Of a stretch of DNA of 64,000 nt, positions 9,581 through 18,255 are shown piece by piece. Position 1 is the stretch's first letter, and every line of letters begins with the position of its first letter. The position numbers and the translations under genes were made by a program. The stretch spans positions 52,838 through 116,837 of the forward strand of contig JAOASM010000036.1 in the NCBI GenBank assembly GCA_030158665.1. The letters run 5' to 3'. The notes beneath the pieces were generated by a model that saw only the letters and a program-made list of their open reading frames with translations, was not told the DNA's origin and did no database searches. Source of the DNA: Sediminibacterium sp. Its GTDB lineage: Bacteria > Bacteroidota > Bacteroidia > Chitinophagales > Chitinophagaceae.

Positions 9581-11011
9581 CTATGCTTCCATCAAGGAAT
9601 TTGAAAAACTAAGTAATGCCGATTCTTCAAAAGATGCACTCATCACTTGTAGTCCAAATGGCATTCCATTTGAATGGGAGAATAAGGGCAATGAAATAGC
9701 AGGTATACCAACTAAGTTAGCATACACAGTATAAATGTCTGCTAGAAACATTTCCGTTGCAGATAGATGCTTTGTCCCTATCTTAAAAGCTGTGGTTGGA
9801 ACTGTTGGAGAAATGATAAAATCATATTGTTTAAATACCTGCGATGTAAAATCAACTAATTTTTGTCGAACCTGTTGCGCCTTGGTAAAATAGGCGTCAA
9901 AATATCCAGCACTCAATACAAAAGTCCCTAATAAAATTCTTCGTTGCACTTCTGCACCAAAACCTTCTGTTCTAGATAATTTATACAATTCGGCAAGGTC
10001 TTCTACTTTTTCAGCTGTTCTATGCCCAAATCGGATGCCATCAAATCTCGATAAATTACTTGATGCTTCGGCAGTGGTTAATACATAATAAGTTGGTACG
10101 ATAAAATTCAATAAATCAAAATCCACTGCTTCCACGACATGACCTGCTCCACGCAATTGTTCTATTTGATTTTCAATTTGACTTTTTATTTCAGCATCCA
10201 ATCCTGGATGTGTTAATGTCTCTTTAAAATAAGCAATTTTTTTAGTCCCCTGTTTTTGTTTGATAGCTTGAACATAGGCTGGTACAGGTTTTGTTGAAAC
10301 CGTACTATCAAAATCATCTGCTCCTGCAATGACTTCCAAAACCAAGGCAGCGTCAGCAATATTTTTACTAAAAATACCAATCTGATCAAATGAAGAGGCG
10401 TAGGCAATCAATCCGTACCTTGAGATCCTACCATAACTTGGTTTCAATCCAACGACACCACAAAAGTCTGCTGGTTGACGCACGGATCCACCAGTATCTG
10501 ATCCCAAGCTCACCATACATAAATCGGCTTGCACTGCTACTGCAGAACCTCCAGAGGAACCACCGGGAACACGTTCTTTATCTGCTGCATTTTTAACTGC
10601 ACCAAAAGCTGAATTTTCATTACTACTGCCCATGGCAAATTCATCACAGTTTTGACGACCAATGATGATCGCACCAGCTGCAAGTAATTGCTCTATGGCA
10701 GAGGCAGAATAAACTGCTGTATAATTTTCTAGAATTTTAGAGGCTGCAGATAATGCATGCCCCTTAAAAGAGATCACATCTTTTATGCCTACTACAACGC
10801 CATGTAATGGACCAATTGATTTTCCACCCATTCTTTCTGCATCCAATGCATTCGCTCTAGCAATTGCTTCTTCAGCAAAAATTTCTAGATACGCATTTAA
10901 ATCTTGCTGGCTTTTAATTCGATCCAAATAAAACTGAACAGCCTGCGCACAGGTAGTTTCTCCGGTCTTTAATTGACCATGGTAGTTTTGAATGTCGGTG
11001 AAACAGAACAT
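9581..11011 (-). CDS. gatA: Asp-tRNA(Asn)/Glu-tRNA(Gln) amidotransferase subunit A
   Basis: Amidase subunit of GatCAB, which converts misacylated Glu-tRNA(Gln) or Asp-tRNA(Asn) to the correct amide form in bacteria lacking the direct synthetase. The amidase signature VPGGSSGGSAVAVQ is present together with the upstream catalytic Lys (GVVVGIKDVIS) and GSDTGGSVRQPADFCG, giving a complete Ser-cisSer-Lys triad. The 476-residue length is normal. gatB and gatC are not in the window; gatA follows tatA after six bases. Confidence 0.95.
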   Translation of the reverse strand: MFCFTDIQNYHGQLKTGETTCAQAVQFYLDRIKSQQDLNAYLEIFAEEAIARANALDAERMGGKSIGPLHGVVVGIKDVISFKGHALSAASKILENYTAVYSASAIEQLLAAGAIIIGRQNCDEFAMGSSNENSAFGAVKNAADKERVPGGSSGGSAVAVQADLCMVSLGSDTGGSVRQPADFCGVVGLKPSYGRISRYGLIAYASSFDQIGIFSKNIADAALVLEVIAGADDFDSTVSTKPVPAYVQAIKQKQGTKKIAYFKETLTHPGLDAEIKSQIENQIEQLRGAGHVVEAVDFDLLNFIVPTYYVLTTAEASSNLSRFDGIRFGHRTAEKVEDLAELYKLSRTEGFGAEVQRRILLGTFVLSAGYFDAYFTKAQQVRQKLVDFTSQVFKQYDFIISPTVPTTAFKIGTKHLSATEMFLADIYTVYANLVGIPAISLPLFSHSNGMPFGLQVMSASFEESALLSFSNSLMEA

Positions 11012-11017
11012 CGCTAA

Positions 11018-11206
11018 TTAAGAAGCTTTCTCGTCCTTCTCTTTAATGCCTTCTTCGATTTCTTTTTTCACGTTATTTTTTGCGTCGTTGAATTCGCGAA
11101 TCCCTTTACCTAATCCACGCATGAATTCAGGGATTTTTCTTCCACCAAACATCACTAAAATAACTATACCAATAATTAATAATTCTTGAAATCCTAAGTT
11201 GCCCAT
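11018..11206 (-). CDS. tatA: Sec-independent protein translocase TatA/TatE
   Basis: Pore-forming component of the twin-arginine export pathway, inserted in the inner membrane. From MGNLGFQELLII the protein has 62 residues: one short membrane helix, the FGGRKIPE hinge, an amphipathic helix (MRGLGKGIREF) and a charged tail, the standard TatA layout. The ORF track begins 14 codons earlier at a TTG; those residues (MCYLHYLYHSKRYI) are not family-like. It sits between rplS and gatA with the rplS terminator upstream. tatC is not in the window. Confidence 0.93.
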   Translation of the reverse strand: MGNLGFQELLIIGIVILVMFGGRKIPEFMRGLGKGIREFNDAKNNVKKEIEEGIKEKDEKAS

Positions 11207-11246
11207 AATGTATCGTTTAGAATGATAAAGGTAATGCAAATAGCAC

Positions 11247-11276
11247 AAAAAAAGGTCCTCGAATGGAGGACCTTTA
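11247..11276 (-). terminator. rho-independent terminator after rplS
   Basis: A 10-bp stem (AAAGGTCCTC / GAGGACCTTT) with a five-base loop; on the minus strand the 3' arm runs into a stretch of seven Ts. It lies between the rplS stop and the tatA start and would end the rplS transcript, so tatA-gatA probably has its own promoter or depends on read-through. Confidence 0.8.
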
Positions 11277-11296
11277 TATAATTTAAGCGATTAGGC

Positions 11297-11647
11297 TTAG
11301 AATCTTTTTTCTTTAATACGTGCGCTCTTACCGCTTCTATCGCGTAAGTAGTACAATTTAGCACGACGTACTTTACCTGATTTGTTTAAAACAATACCAT
11401 CAATGTTTGGAGATAAAAATGGAAACAAACGCTCCACACCTATACCATCAGAGATTTTACGAACGGTAAAAGTAGCTGTTGCTCCAGATCCTTGGGTTTT
11501 AATTACATCCCCACGGAAGCTTTGGATACGCTCTTTACCACCCTCTACAATCTTGTAGTTTACGGTAATATTATCACCAGCCTTAAATGCTGGATATTCT
11601 TTCTTTGCTGTTAATTGCTCGTGTACGAAGTTTACTGCTACGCTCAT
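11297..11647 (-). CDS. rplS: 50S ribosomal protein L19
   Basis: Large-subunit protein at the 30S-50S interface. The 116-residue sequence has the family features [37 protein letters not shown] and the basic C-terminus [19 protein letters not shown]. Unlike many bacteria it is not next to trmD or rimM here; it appears as a single-gene unit with a strong promoter upstream and a terminator downstream. Confidence 0.97.
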   Translation of the reverse strand: MSVAVNFVHEQLTAKKEYPAFKAGDNITVNYKIVEGGKERIQSFRGDVIKTQGSGATATFTVRKISDGIGVERLFPFLSPNIDGIVLNKSGKVRRAKLYYLRDRSGKSARIKEKRF

Positions 11648-11669
11648 AATTCATGTTTTTTGCGGAGGG

Positions 11670-11701
11670 CAAAGGTAGGGTTACCCATGCTATTCTCCAA
11701 A
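11670..11701 (-). promoter_or_regulatory. rplS promoter with both -33 and -7 elements
   Basis: On the minus strand TTTG (11701-11698), then 20 bases, then TACCTTTG (11677-11670), matching the Bacteroidota primary-sigma consensus TTTG-N19/20-TAnnTTTG. It ends 22 bases before the rplS ATG. This is the best full promoter match in the window, as expected for a ribosomal protein gene. Confidence 0.75.
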
Positions 11702-11748
11702 TTATTTAACCCAAATATTAAAATCAGTGCTTTTTAGGGCATTTTAGC

Positions 11749-13314
11749 CTATCTCGCAATGTTTACAGCACGTTTTTCACGGATAACCGTGACTTTGATT
11801 TGACCAGGATAGGTCATTTCAGTCTGTATTTTCTGTGCAATTTCAAAGCTTAATTGATCAGATGACTGGTCAGTTACCTTTTCTGCTTCTACAATGACCC
11901 TTAATTCACGTCCTGCTTGGATCGCATAAGCTTTCTCAACTCCTTGATAACCAAGTGCTAAGTTCTCCAAATCTTTAATACGTTGAATATATTGTTGCAT
12001 GATTTCACGTCTTGCACCTGGTCTTGCACCGCTAATAGCGTCACAAGCTTGGATGATCGGAGAAATCACATATTGCATTTCCATTTCATCGTGGTGCGCA
12101 CCAATGGCATTCACTACCGCTGGATTTTCACCATATTTCTCTGCTAATTTAGCCCCTAATAATGCGTGGCTTAATTCTGTTTCTTCATCTGGCACTTTAC
12201 CAATATCGTGTAATAAGCCTGCACGTTTAGCCAATTTAGGATTCAATCCTAATTCAGCTGCCATGATACCACACAAATTAGCGGTTTCACGAGAGTGCAT
12301 TAATAAGTTTTGTCCATAAGAAGAACGGAAACGCATCTTACCAATAATACGAATCAATTCTTTATGTAAACCGTGAATACCTAATTCAATGACAGTACGC
12401 TCTCCTATTTCCGCAATTTGTTCTTCTAATTGACGGCGTGTTTTGTCTACCACTTCCTCGATACGTGCTGGGTGGATACGACCATCCGCAACCAATCTTT
12501 GTAAACTTAAACGCGCAATCTCTCTTCTTAATGGATCGAATGAAGACAATAGAATTGCTTCTGGCGTATCGTCTACAATTAAGTCCACCCCAGTAGCAGC
12601 TTCAATCGCACGAATGTTACGACCTTCTCTACCAATGATTTGTCCTTTCATTTCATCTGATTCCAAATTGAATACTGTTACCGTATTCTCAATAGCTACT
12701 TCTGCAGCTGTTCTTTGGATTGATTGAATAATGATTTTTCTAGCTTCTTTATTTGCTTTTTGCTTCGCTTCTTCAATGATATCTTGTTGTAAAGACAAAG
12801 CCTGTGTTTGCGCTTCGTTCTTTAAGCTTTCAATTAATTGTTGCTTTGCATCCTCTGCTGTAAGGTTGGCAATTTTTTCTAAACGTCGAATATGCTCTTC
12901 TTGGTGTTTTTCTAATTCACCACGCTTAATATTCACTAAATCAATTTCACGATTTAATTTTTCTTTGATCGCTTCATTATCCTTTAATTGCTTTTCTAAA
13001 ACAACCGACTTCTGATTGATATTTAATTCGTGTTGTTTAATTCTATTCTCCGCTTCACCAATCTTCTTATTCTTCTCTAACAACTCACGATCATGATCTG
13101 CCTTCAATTGAACAAAACGTTCTTTTGCTTCTAATTGCTTCTCTTTTTTGATTGTTTCAGCTCTTAATTCAGCTTCTTTTAAAATGCTTGCTGCTTGATT
13201 TTCTGCATCTTCTATTTGCTTTTTAGTGTTCTTGGCGAAAGCAAATCGCCCTATGAGTAAGCCGCCTATTCCAGAGGCTCCTCCGATGATCATCCATAAT
13301 ATTGATTGGTCCAT
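11749..13314 (-). CDS. rny: ribonuclease Y
   Basis: Membrane-anchored endoribonuclease that starts mRNA decay. The 521-residue protein has an N-terminal membrane helix ([19 protein letters not shown]), a long coiled coil (about residues 25-200), a KH RNA-binding domain ([19 protein letters not shown]) and an HD phosphohydrolase domain with LLHDIGKV and the downstream His/Asp ligands ([10 protein letters not shown]). The architecture and length match the family. It is preceded by zapA and by a spacer able to fold into a long hairpin that reaches the rny start codon (see ncRNA entry). Confidence 0.97.
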   Translation of the reverse strand: MDQSILWMIIGGASGIGGLLIGRFAFAKNTKKQIEDAENQAASILKEAELRAETIKKEKQLEAKERFVQLKADHDRELLEKNKKIGEAENRIKQHELNINQKSVVLEKQLKDNEAIKEKLNREIDLVNIKRGELEKHQEEHIRRLEKIANLTAEDAKQQLIESLKNEAQTQALSLQQDIIEEAKQKANKEARKIIIQSIQRTAAEVAIENTVTVFNLESDEMKGQIIGREGRNIRAIEAATGVDLIVDDTPEAILLSSFDPLRREIARLSLQRLVADGRIHPARIEEVVDKTRRQLEEQIAEIGERTVIELGIHGLHKELIRIIGKMRFRSSYGQNLLMHSRETANLCGIMAAELGLNPKLAKRAGLLHDIGKVPDEETELSHALLGAKLAEKYGENPAVVNAIGAHHDEMEMQYVISPIIQACDAISGARPGARREIMQQYIQRIKDLENLALGYQGVEKAYAIQAGRELRVIVEAEKVTDQSSDQLSFEIAQKIQTEMTYPGQIKVTVIREKRAVNIAR

Positions 13315-13422
13315 TGTTTAATCTTGTTGTGTTTAATAAAATCACCCTGCTTCTCCACTAAGGTTCGGCAACGAAGATAAACAATTAATGTAAAGATTGG
13401 GCCGAATAGGGCCAATAATGTG
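13313..13422 (-). ncRNA. structured RNA in the zapA-rny spacer, possible 6S-type RNA
   Basis: The 108-bp spacer can form a rod-like structure on the minus strand. ATTGTTTATCTT (13385-13374) pairs with AAGATTAAACAAT (13325-13313) over 12 bp with one bulged base, enclosing a C/G-richer inner part (GTTGCCGAACC...GCAGGGTGAT). A second small hairpin (ATTGGcCC/GGcCCAAT) lies just upstream at 13396-13418. In many bacteria the 6S RNA gene ssrS lies next to zapA, and a 6S-Flavo family exists in Bacteroidota. That synteny plus the rod shape is the basis of the call. It could equally be a leader of the rny mRNA, since the closing stem touches the rny ATG. Confidence 0.35.
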
Positions 13423-13746
13423 TTATAAGTTGGTATTTACGAGCACTTTATCGATGGAGGCAGACATGCTGTCAATTTGGGCCTGTATCGACTCCATTTC
13501 ATAGAGTTTTTGGCCATTCTGTTGCTGCTCGGTTGTAAACCAAAGCAATACCATTGAGATATAATCCTGCGAGTCGCTGCCTGCATACATACTCTTAAAC
13601 TCAACCATCTTCTGGTTAATCAAGGCAGCTGTTTTACGGACAGCTTCCTCGTCCTTGGGGCTAATTTTAACCCTATAATTCCTATCTGCAATTAAAATAT
13701 TAACAGGAATCAAGTTTTCTGGGGTATCGATAAGGTTGTCTGACAT
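13423..13746 (-). CDS. zapA: cell division protein ZapA
   Basis: Small cytoplasmic protein that bundles FtsZ filaments at the division site. The 107-residue sequence has the ZapA N-terminal beta domain (IPVNILIADRNYRVKISPKDEEAVRKTAALINQKM) followed by a C-terminal coiled coil (ESIQAQIDSMSASIDKVL). It starts two bases after the stop of the coiled-coil gene upstream, suggesting coupled translation, and precedes the rny spacer. Confidence 0.9.
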   Translation of the reverse strand: MSDNLIDTPENLIPVNILIADRNYRVKISPKDEEAVRKTAALINQKMVEFKSMYAGSDSQDYISMVLLWFTTEQQQNGQKLYEMESIQAQIDSMSASIDKVLVNTNL

Positions 13747-13748
13747 GA

Positions 13749-14039
13749 TTAAGGATTCAAGTTTTGAATACAGTTATCGATTTCTTTGATATAGTGATCA
13801 ATTTTCTTATTCAAGGCAGCTTTTTCAGCAGGGTCCATTTGTTGAGCAGGACGCATTTGAGCGGTGATTAAGGCTGCTTGTTCTTTTTTAAGTTCATTTT
13901 CAAGATGACCAATCAGCTGTAACTTTTCTTCTAAAGTGCCCTTCAGTTGATGGTTTTCTTTCTCCAGGGCAAGTTGTCGCTTCAACAAAGCTTGCAGTTT
14001 TTCTTGGAGGCCCAGTAAAGAGGTCTGTAGATCAGACAT
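13749..14039 (-). CDS. coiled-coil protein of unknown function upstream of zapA
   Basis: A 96-residue, almost wholly helical protein with leucine heptads (LLGLQEKLQALLKRQLALEKENHQL) over residues 5-60, then a short linker and a second helix (KAALNKKIDHYIKEIDNCIQNL). No enzyme motif, signal or membrane helix. It lies 27 bases after pheT and two bases before zapA on the same strand. A ZapB-like role in the Z ring is plausible from size, coiled coil and neighbour, but is inference; homology to ZapB is not evident by eye. Confidence 0.75.
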   Translation of the reverse strand: MSDLQTSLLGLQEKLQALLKRQLALEKENHQLKGTLEEKLQLIGHLENELKKEQAALITAQMRPAQQMDPAEKAALNKKIDHYIKEIDNCIQNLNP

Positions 14040-14066
14040 TGGTCTTGGTTTATGACTTGAAAGTAC

Positions 14067-16475
14067 TTATTTTCTTATTTCTGCTTGAATATTTTTTTCA
14101 AATGCGGCAATCAATTTTTTCATCATGCCGTCAATCTCTGTATCAGTTAAAGTGGCAGATCCTGCATTGAACACAAAATTAATCGCCACTGATTTTTTAT
14201 TCACGCCCAATTTATCGCTCTCAAAAATATCAAATACACGCGTGTCTTTCAACGCATCCAACTGCACGGTCATAATCGCTTGTTCTATAGCAGAATACGC
14301 TACAGCTTGATCTATCACCAATGCAAGGTCTCTTTCTACAGAAGGGAATTTAGAAATCTCTTGGTATTTAACTGTACCTGACTGATAGGCTTTTAACAAT
14401 GTAGTAAGATCGAAATTTAAATATGCAACCGATTGTTTGATATCAAACTGCGCTAGTTTTTTCGCTCCCACCAATTCAATGGTACCTAAAACTGTTTTAC
14501 CTGCAATCACTTCAAATTGTCCCTGTCCAATTGGATTCCAATTGATTTTTTTCAATCCTAATAATTCACAAATCGCTAAAGCAATTCCTTTAAGCACAAA
14601 GAAATCTTGATCAGCAGCTTTTGCTCTCCAGCTATCTTGTACTTGCTTTCCAGAAAGATAGATGGCTAAAATCTCTTGCTCTTGATACTTTCCGGCAGCC
14701 GTCTTGGCATAGACTTTACCCATTTCAAAGAAAGAGATGGACTCGTTTCTTCTATTGTTATTATAAGCAATGGTTTCTAAACCCGTTTCCAACATCGTTG
14801 GACGCATCACATCCAAGTCGGCACTTAAGCTATTCAACATTTTAACCGTTGTCTCTAATTGTGCTTCTGAATAATATTTACTATTGGTAATAGAATTGGT
14901 TAAAATTTCTGTGTAACCTCGACCCACTAAATAGTTGGCGATTTTATTTTTAAACTGCTCTTTTGATTCCAACAAATCAATCGAAGGACTGATGGTAATA
15001 GAAGTTGGAATTTCAATATTGTCTAAACCATCAATACGTAAAATTTCTTCTACTAAATCGGCTGCAATACTAATGTCAGGCTTATTATAAGGCACTGCCA
15101 CTTGAATACCATCTGCATCTTGATGTAATAAATCAAATCCTAAACTTGTCAAAATTGCAACTGCTTTATCAGCCGCATATTGTTTTCCACTTAATTTTTT
15201 TAAGTAAGCAAAAGTCATAGACACTTTCACTTTTTCAGCAGGATTGGGATACACATCCACCACCTTGCTACATTTGCCACCTGCTATTTCTTGAATCATT
15301 GCTGCCGCTTTCTCGAGCACTTTGACGGTACTAGCAATGTCTACTCCTTTTTCAAAACGAGTAGCAGCGTCCGTTCTTAAACCATGGTGTACCGAAGTCT
15401 TACGAATATGCACATTTTCAAACCAAGCACTTTCTAAAAAGATATTAGTTGTGGTGGCACTTACTCCACTATGCAATCCGCCAAAAACACCTGCAATACA
15501 CAATGGCTTTTCGGTATCACAAATCATTAGATCTTGTGCAGTTAATTTTCTTTCTTTTTCATCCAATGTCACAAACAAACTATCCTGAAGACATTTTTTG
15601 ATGACCACTTTTTTATCCTTCATCTTAGCTGCATCAAATGCATGCAAAGGTTGTCCTGTTTCGTGAAGGATAAAATTGGTGATGTCCACGATATTATTGA
15701 TTGAACGAGCGCCAATTGCTTGTAATTTGTTTTTCAACCAAACTGGAGATGGACCCACTTTCACACCTTCTATTAAAATGCCACTATACCTTGCACAAGC
15801 TTCCGGATTTTCAATCACCACCTCATAGGGTGCCAAAGCTGCGTCAACAATTGGAGCTTGTTTAAAAGGACTAATCGGTTCGGTCTTTGTTGCGTGATAG
15901 GTCAAATAAGCGCAAACGTCTTTAGCTACCCCATAATGACTCATCGCATCCATTCTATTTGGGGTTAAGCCTATTTCATAAATCCAATCTTGATAATAAT
16001 CATATAATTCGGCTACAGGCTTACCTACTTGAATAGAAGCATCTAAAACCATAATTCCAGCATGGTCTTCACTTAAGCCAATCTCGTCTTCTGCACAAAT
16101 CATCCCCTCACTTTCTTCACCTCTAATTTTTGCCAACTTCATTGTTATCGGCGTGCCTGATTTTGGGTAGATAGTGGTGCCTACTTGAGCTACAACCACC
16201 TTTTGCCCCACTGCCACATTGGACGCACCACAAACAATATTTAAAGGACGATCTCCGCCCACATCCACTTTAGTCAGCTTTAATTTGTCTGCATTCGGAT
16301 GTTGCGCCAATTCAAGCACTTCTCCTACAACTAGTCCTTGTAGTCCTCCTTTGAAATTTTCATACATTTCTAAGGATTCTACTTCTAAACCTATAGACGT
16401 CAATATGGTAGATAATTCTTCTTTGGGAATGGGTGCTGGTAAATATTCACACAGCCAGCGATAACTAATGGTCAT
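14067..16475 (-). CDS. pheT: phenylalanine-tRNA ligase beta subunit
   Basis: Beta subunit of the alpha2-beta2 enzyme that charges tRNA(Phe). Domains in order over 802 residues: N-terminal MTISYRWLCEYLP; tRNA-binding OB fold (VVGEVLELAQHPNADKLKLTKVDVG); B3/B4 editing region (about 210-390, with NIVDITNFILHETGQPLHAFD); B5 (about 405-480); the catalytic-like core; and the C-terminal FDX-ACB anticodon-binding domain (KFPSVERDLALVIDQAV). Complete and of normal length. pheS is elsewhere. It is divergent from dnaB across a 199-bp spacer. Confidence 0.97.
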   Translation of the reverse strand: MTISYRWLCEYLPAPIPKEELSTILTSIGLEVESLEMYENFKGGLQGLVVGEVLELAQHPNADKLKLTKVDVGGDRPLNIVCGASNVAVGQKVVVAQVGTTIYPKSGTPITMKLAKIRGEESEGMICAEDEIGLSEDHAGIMVLDASIQVGKPVAELYDYYQDWIYEIGLTPNRMDAMSHYGVAKDVCAYLTYHATKTEPISPFKQAPIVDAALAPYEVVIENPEACARYSGILIEGVKVGPSPVWLKNKLQAIGARSINNIVDITNFILHETGQPLHAFDAAKMKDKKVVIKKCLQDSLFVTLDEKERKLTAQDLMICDTEKPLCIAGVFGGLHSGVSATTTNIFLESAWFENVHIRKTSVHHGLRTDAATRFEKGVDIASTVKVLEKAAAMIQEIAGGKCSKVVDVYPNPAEKVKVSMTFAYLKKLSGKQYAADKAVAILTSLGFDLLHQDADGIQVAVPYNKPDISIAADLVEEILRIDGLDNIEIPTSITISPSIDLLESKEQFKNKIANYLVGRGYTEILTNSITNSKYYSEAQLETTVKMLNSLSADLDVMRPTMLETGLETIAYNNNRRNESISFFEMGKVYAKTAAGKYQEQEILAIYLSGKQVQDSWRAKAADQDFFVLKGIALAICELLGLKKINWNPIGQGQFEVIAGKTVLGTIELVGAKKLAQFDIKQSVAYLNFDLTTLLKAYQSGTVKYQEISKFPSVERDLALVIDQAVAYSAIEQAIMTVQLDALKDTRVFDIFESDKLGVNKKSVAINFVFNAGSATLTDTEIDGMMKKLIAAFEKNIQAEIRK

Positions 16476-16497
16476 GATGCTACTTTAAGGTATGGTT

Positions 16498-16505
16498 CAA
16501 AAATA
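16498..16505 (-). promoter_or_regulatory. -7 box upstream of pheT
   Basis: The minus strand reads TATTTTTG, a TAnnTTTG match, ending 22 bases before the pheT ATG. The phased DnaA-like repeats start about 20 bases further upstream, so a protein bound there would cover the -33 region. Confidence 0.45.
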
Positions 16506-16524
16506 CAATTTTATGTTTAAATAA

Positions 16525-16557
16525 CCCGTGAATAACTCCTGAATAACCCGTGAATAA
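16525..16557. repeat. three 11-bp tandem repeats resembling DnaA boxes
   Basis: Three head-to-tail 11-mers, cccgtgaataa, ctcctgaataa, cccgtgaataa, fill 16525-16557 in the pheT-dnaB spacer. The reverse complement of the core, TTATTCAC, matches the first eight positions of the DnaA-box consensus TTATNCACA. The 11-bp period places the motifs on one face of the helix. They lie between the divergent pheT and dnaB promoters, so control of either gene or origin function is possible. Confidence 0.6.
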
Positions 16558-16593
16558 CTGTAATTTTAATGTGCAAATCCAATTAGAAAGGAC

Positions 16594-16602
16594 TGTGAAT
16601 AA
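16594..16602 (-). promoter_or_regulatory. perfect DnaA-box consensus upstream of dnaB
   Basis: TGTGAATAA on the plus strand is TTATTCACA on the minus strand, a full match to TTATNCACA. It is 37 bases right of the phased repeat block, 72 bases before the dnaB ATG, and has the same orientation as the repeats. Confidence 0.5.
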
Positions 16603-16674
16603 GCCAGTTGGATAATTAAATTTCGGGATGCCGAATTTTGAAGGGATTTTCGCAGTAAGAAAAGTAAGTAAAAT

Positions 16675-18246
16675 ATGGCCCTCCCAAACCTCAATACAAG
16701 ATCAACAACGAGAAAAAAAACTAGCTCTGTAGACGTTAGTGCCATGATGTATGGGAAAATACCACCCCAAGCAAGAGAACTTGAAGAAGCAATTCTAGGT
16801 GGTATCCTTTTAGAGAAAAGTGCATTTGATACCGTGACGGAAATATTAAAGCCGGAATGTTTTTATGTAGAAGCGCATCAAATGATTTTTCAATCGATGC
16901 AAAGTCTGCAACAAAAAAACATGCCTATTGACATGTTAACTGTGGTAGAAGAGTTGAAAATGCGCGAGTATTTGGACCAAGTTGGTGGCGCTTATTACAT
17001 TTCTAAATTAACCAATGTAGTTGTTTCTACAGCCAATATAGATGCGCATTCCAAGATTGTTTTACAGAAGTTTATTCAAAGAGAGTTGATCAGAATTAGC
17101 GGAGAGATCATCACCAATTCTTACGAAGACAGTACAGATGTTTTTGACTTATTGGATGAGAGTGAAACTAAAATGTTCAACATCACCAACAACTACCTTA
17201 AGAAAAACTTTGTGGACATTGGTAATGCCTTGGCAGAATCCATTACACGTATAGATGAATTAAGAACTAAAAAAGATGAGATCTCTGGTGTACCTAGTGG
17301 ATTTGCCTCATTGGATAGAATCACTTTTGGATGGCAACCAACCGATTTGATCATCTTGGCAGCACGTCCATCTGTGGGTAAAACCGCATTTGCCTTGAAC
17401 CTGGCTCGTAATGCAGCATTGCATCCAACCAAGCCCCAGGGTGTAGGATTCTTTAGTTTGGAGATGAGCGCCTCTCAATTAGTACAGCGTATTTTAAGTG
17501 CGGAGAGCGAAATTAAAATGGAGAAAATTTCAAGAGGTAAATTAGAAGATTACGAATACCAACAATTACATACTAAAGGGATCAATAAATTAGAGTCGGC
17601 ACCAATTTATATTGATGATACCGCTGCTTTAAATATTTTTGAGTTCAGAGCGAAAGCAAGAAGATTGGTGAACAAACATGATGTAAAAATTATCATCATT
17701 GACTACTTGCAATTAATGAGTGGATCTGGTGATAGAAATTCAAACAGAGAACAAGAGATTAGTAATATTTCTCGAAGTTTAAAAGCGTTGGCGAAGGAAT
17801 TGAATGTGCCCATCATTGCCTTGTCACAGTTGAGTCGTGCGGTTGAAACCAGAAAAGAAAGTAAGATGCCTCAGTTGAGTGATTTACGTGAATCTGGTGC
17901 GATTGAGCAGGATGCGGATATGGTGATGTTTATTTACAGACCAGAATACTATGAAGTGATGAGCAACGAGATGGGTGAAAGCACGATGGGTGAAACGCAT
18001 ATCAGGATTGCGAAGCACAGAAATGGTTCTTTGGATTTAGTGAAATTGAGAGCAAGACTGGATGTGCAAAAATTCGAAGAATGGGATGGCGATAGCGGCA
18101 TACCAGGACTAAGTAATAATTATAAACCTATATCGCCCAATCTTGGCGGTGGAGATGCACAAGATGGTGGAAGATTTTTTATTCAAGGCAGCAAAATGAA
18201 TGGCGGAGAATTTGATGATGGCCTAAATGACGATCAACCGTTCTAA
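16675..18246 (+). CDS. dnaB: replicative DNA helicase DnaB
   Basis: Hexameric 5'-3' helicase that unwinds DNA ahead of the replication fork. The 523-residue protein has an N-terminal helical domain (PPQARELEEAILGGILLEK onward, about residues 25-130), a linker helix, and a RecA-like ATPase domain with Walker A AARPSVGKTAFALN, Walker B IIIIDYLQLMSG and the LSQLSRAVETR motif. There is a Gly/Asp-rich low-complexity C-terminal tail. No intein is present. It is the first plus-strand gene right of the DnaA-box spacer, with rsmE nine bases downstream. Confidence 0.97.
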   Translation: MALPNLNTRSTTRKKTSSVDVSAMMYGKIPPQARELEEAILGGILLEKSAFDTVTEILKPECFYVEAHQMIFQSMQSLQQKNMPIDMLTVVEELKMREYLDQVGGAYYISKLTNVVVSTANIDAHSKIVLQKFIQRELIRISGEIITNSYEDSTDVFDLLDESETKMFNITNNYLKKNFVDIGNALAESITRIDELRTKKDEISGVPSGFASLDRITFGWQPTDLIILAARPSVGKTAFALNLARNAALHPTKPQGVGFFSLEMSASQLVQRILSAESEIKMEKISRGKLEDYEYQQLHTKGINKLESAPIYIDDTAALNIFEFRAKARRLVNKHDVKIIIIDYLQLMSGSGDRNSNREQEISNISRSLKALAKELNVPIIALSQLSRAVETRKESKMPQLSDLRESGAIEQDADMVMFIYRPEYYEVMSNEMGESTMGETHIRIAKHRNGSLDLVKLRARLDVQKFEEWDGDSGIPGLSNNYKPISPNLGGGDAQDGGRFFIQGSKMNGGEFDDGLNDDQPF

Positions 18247-18255
18247 ATCTTATCT

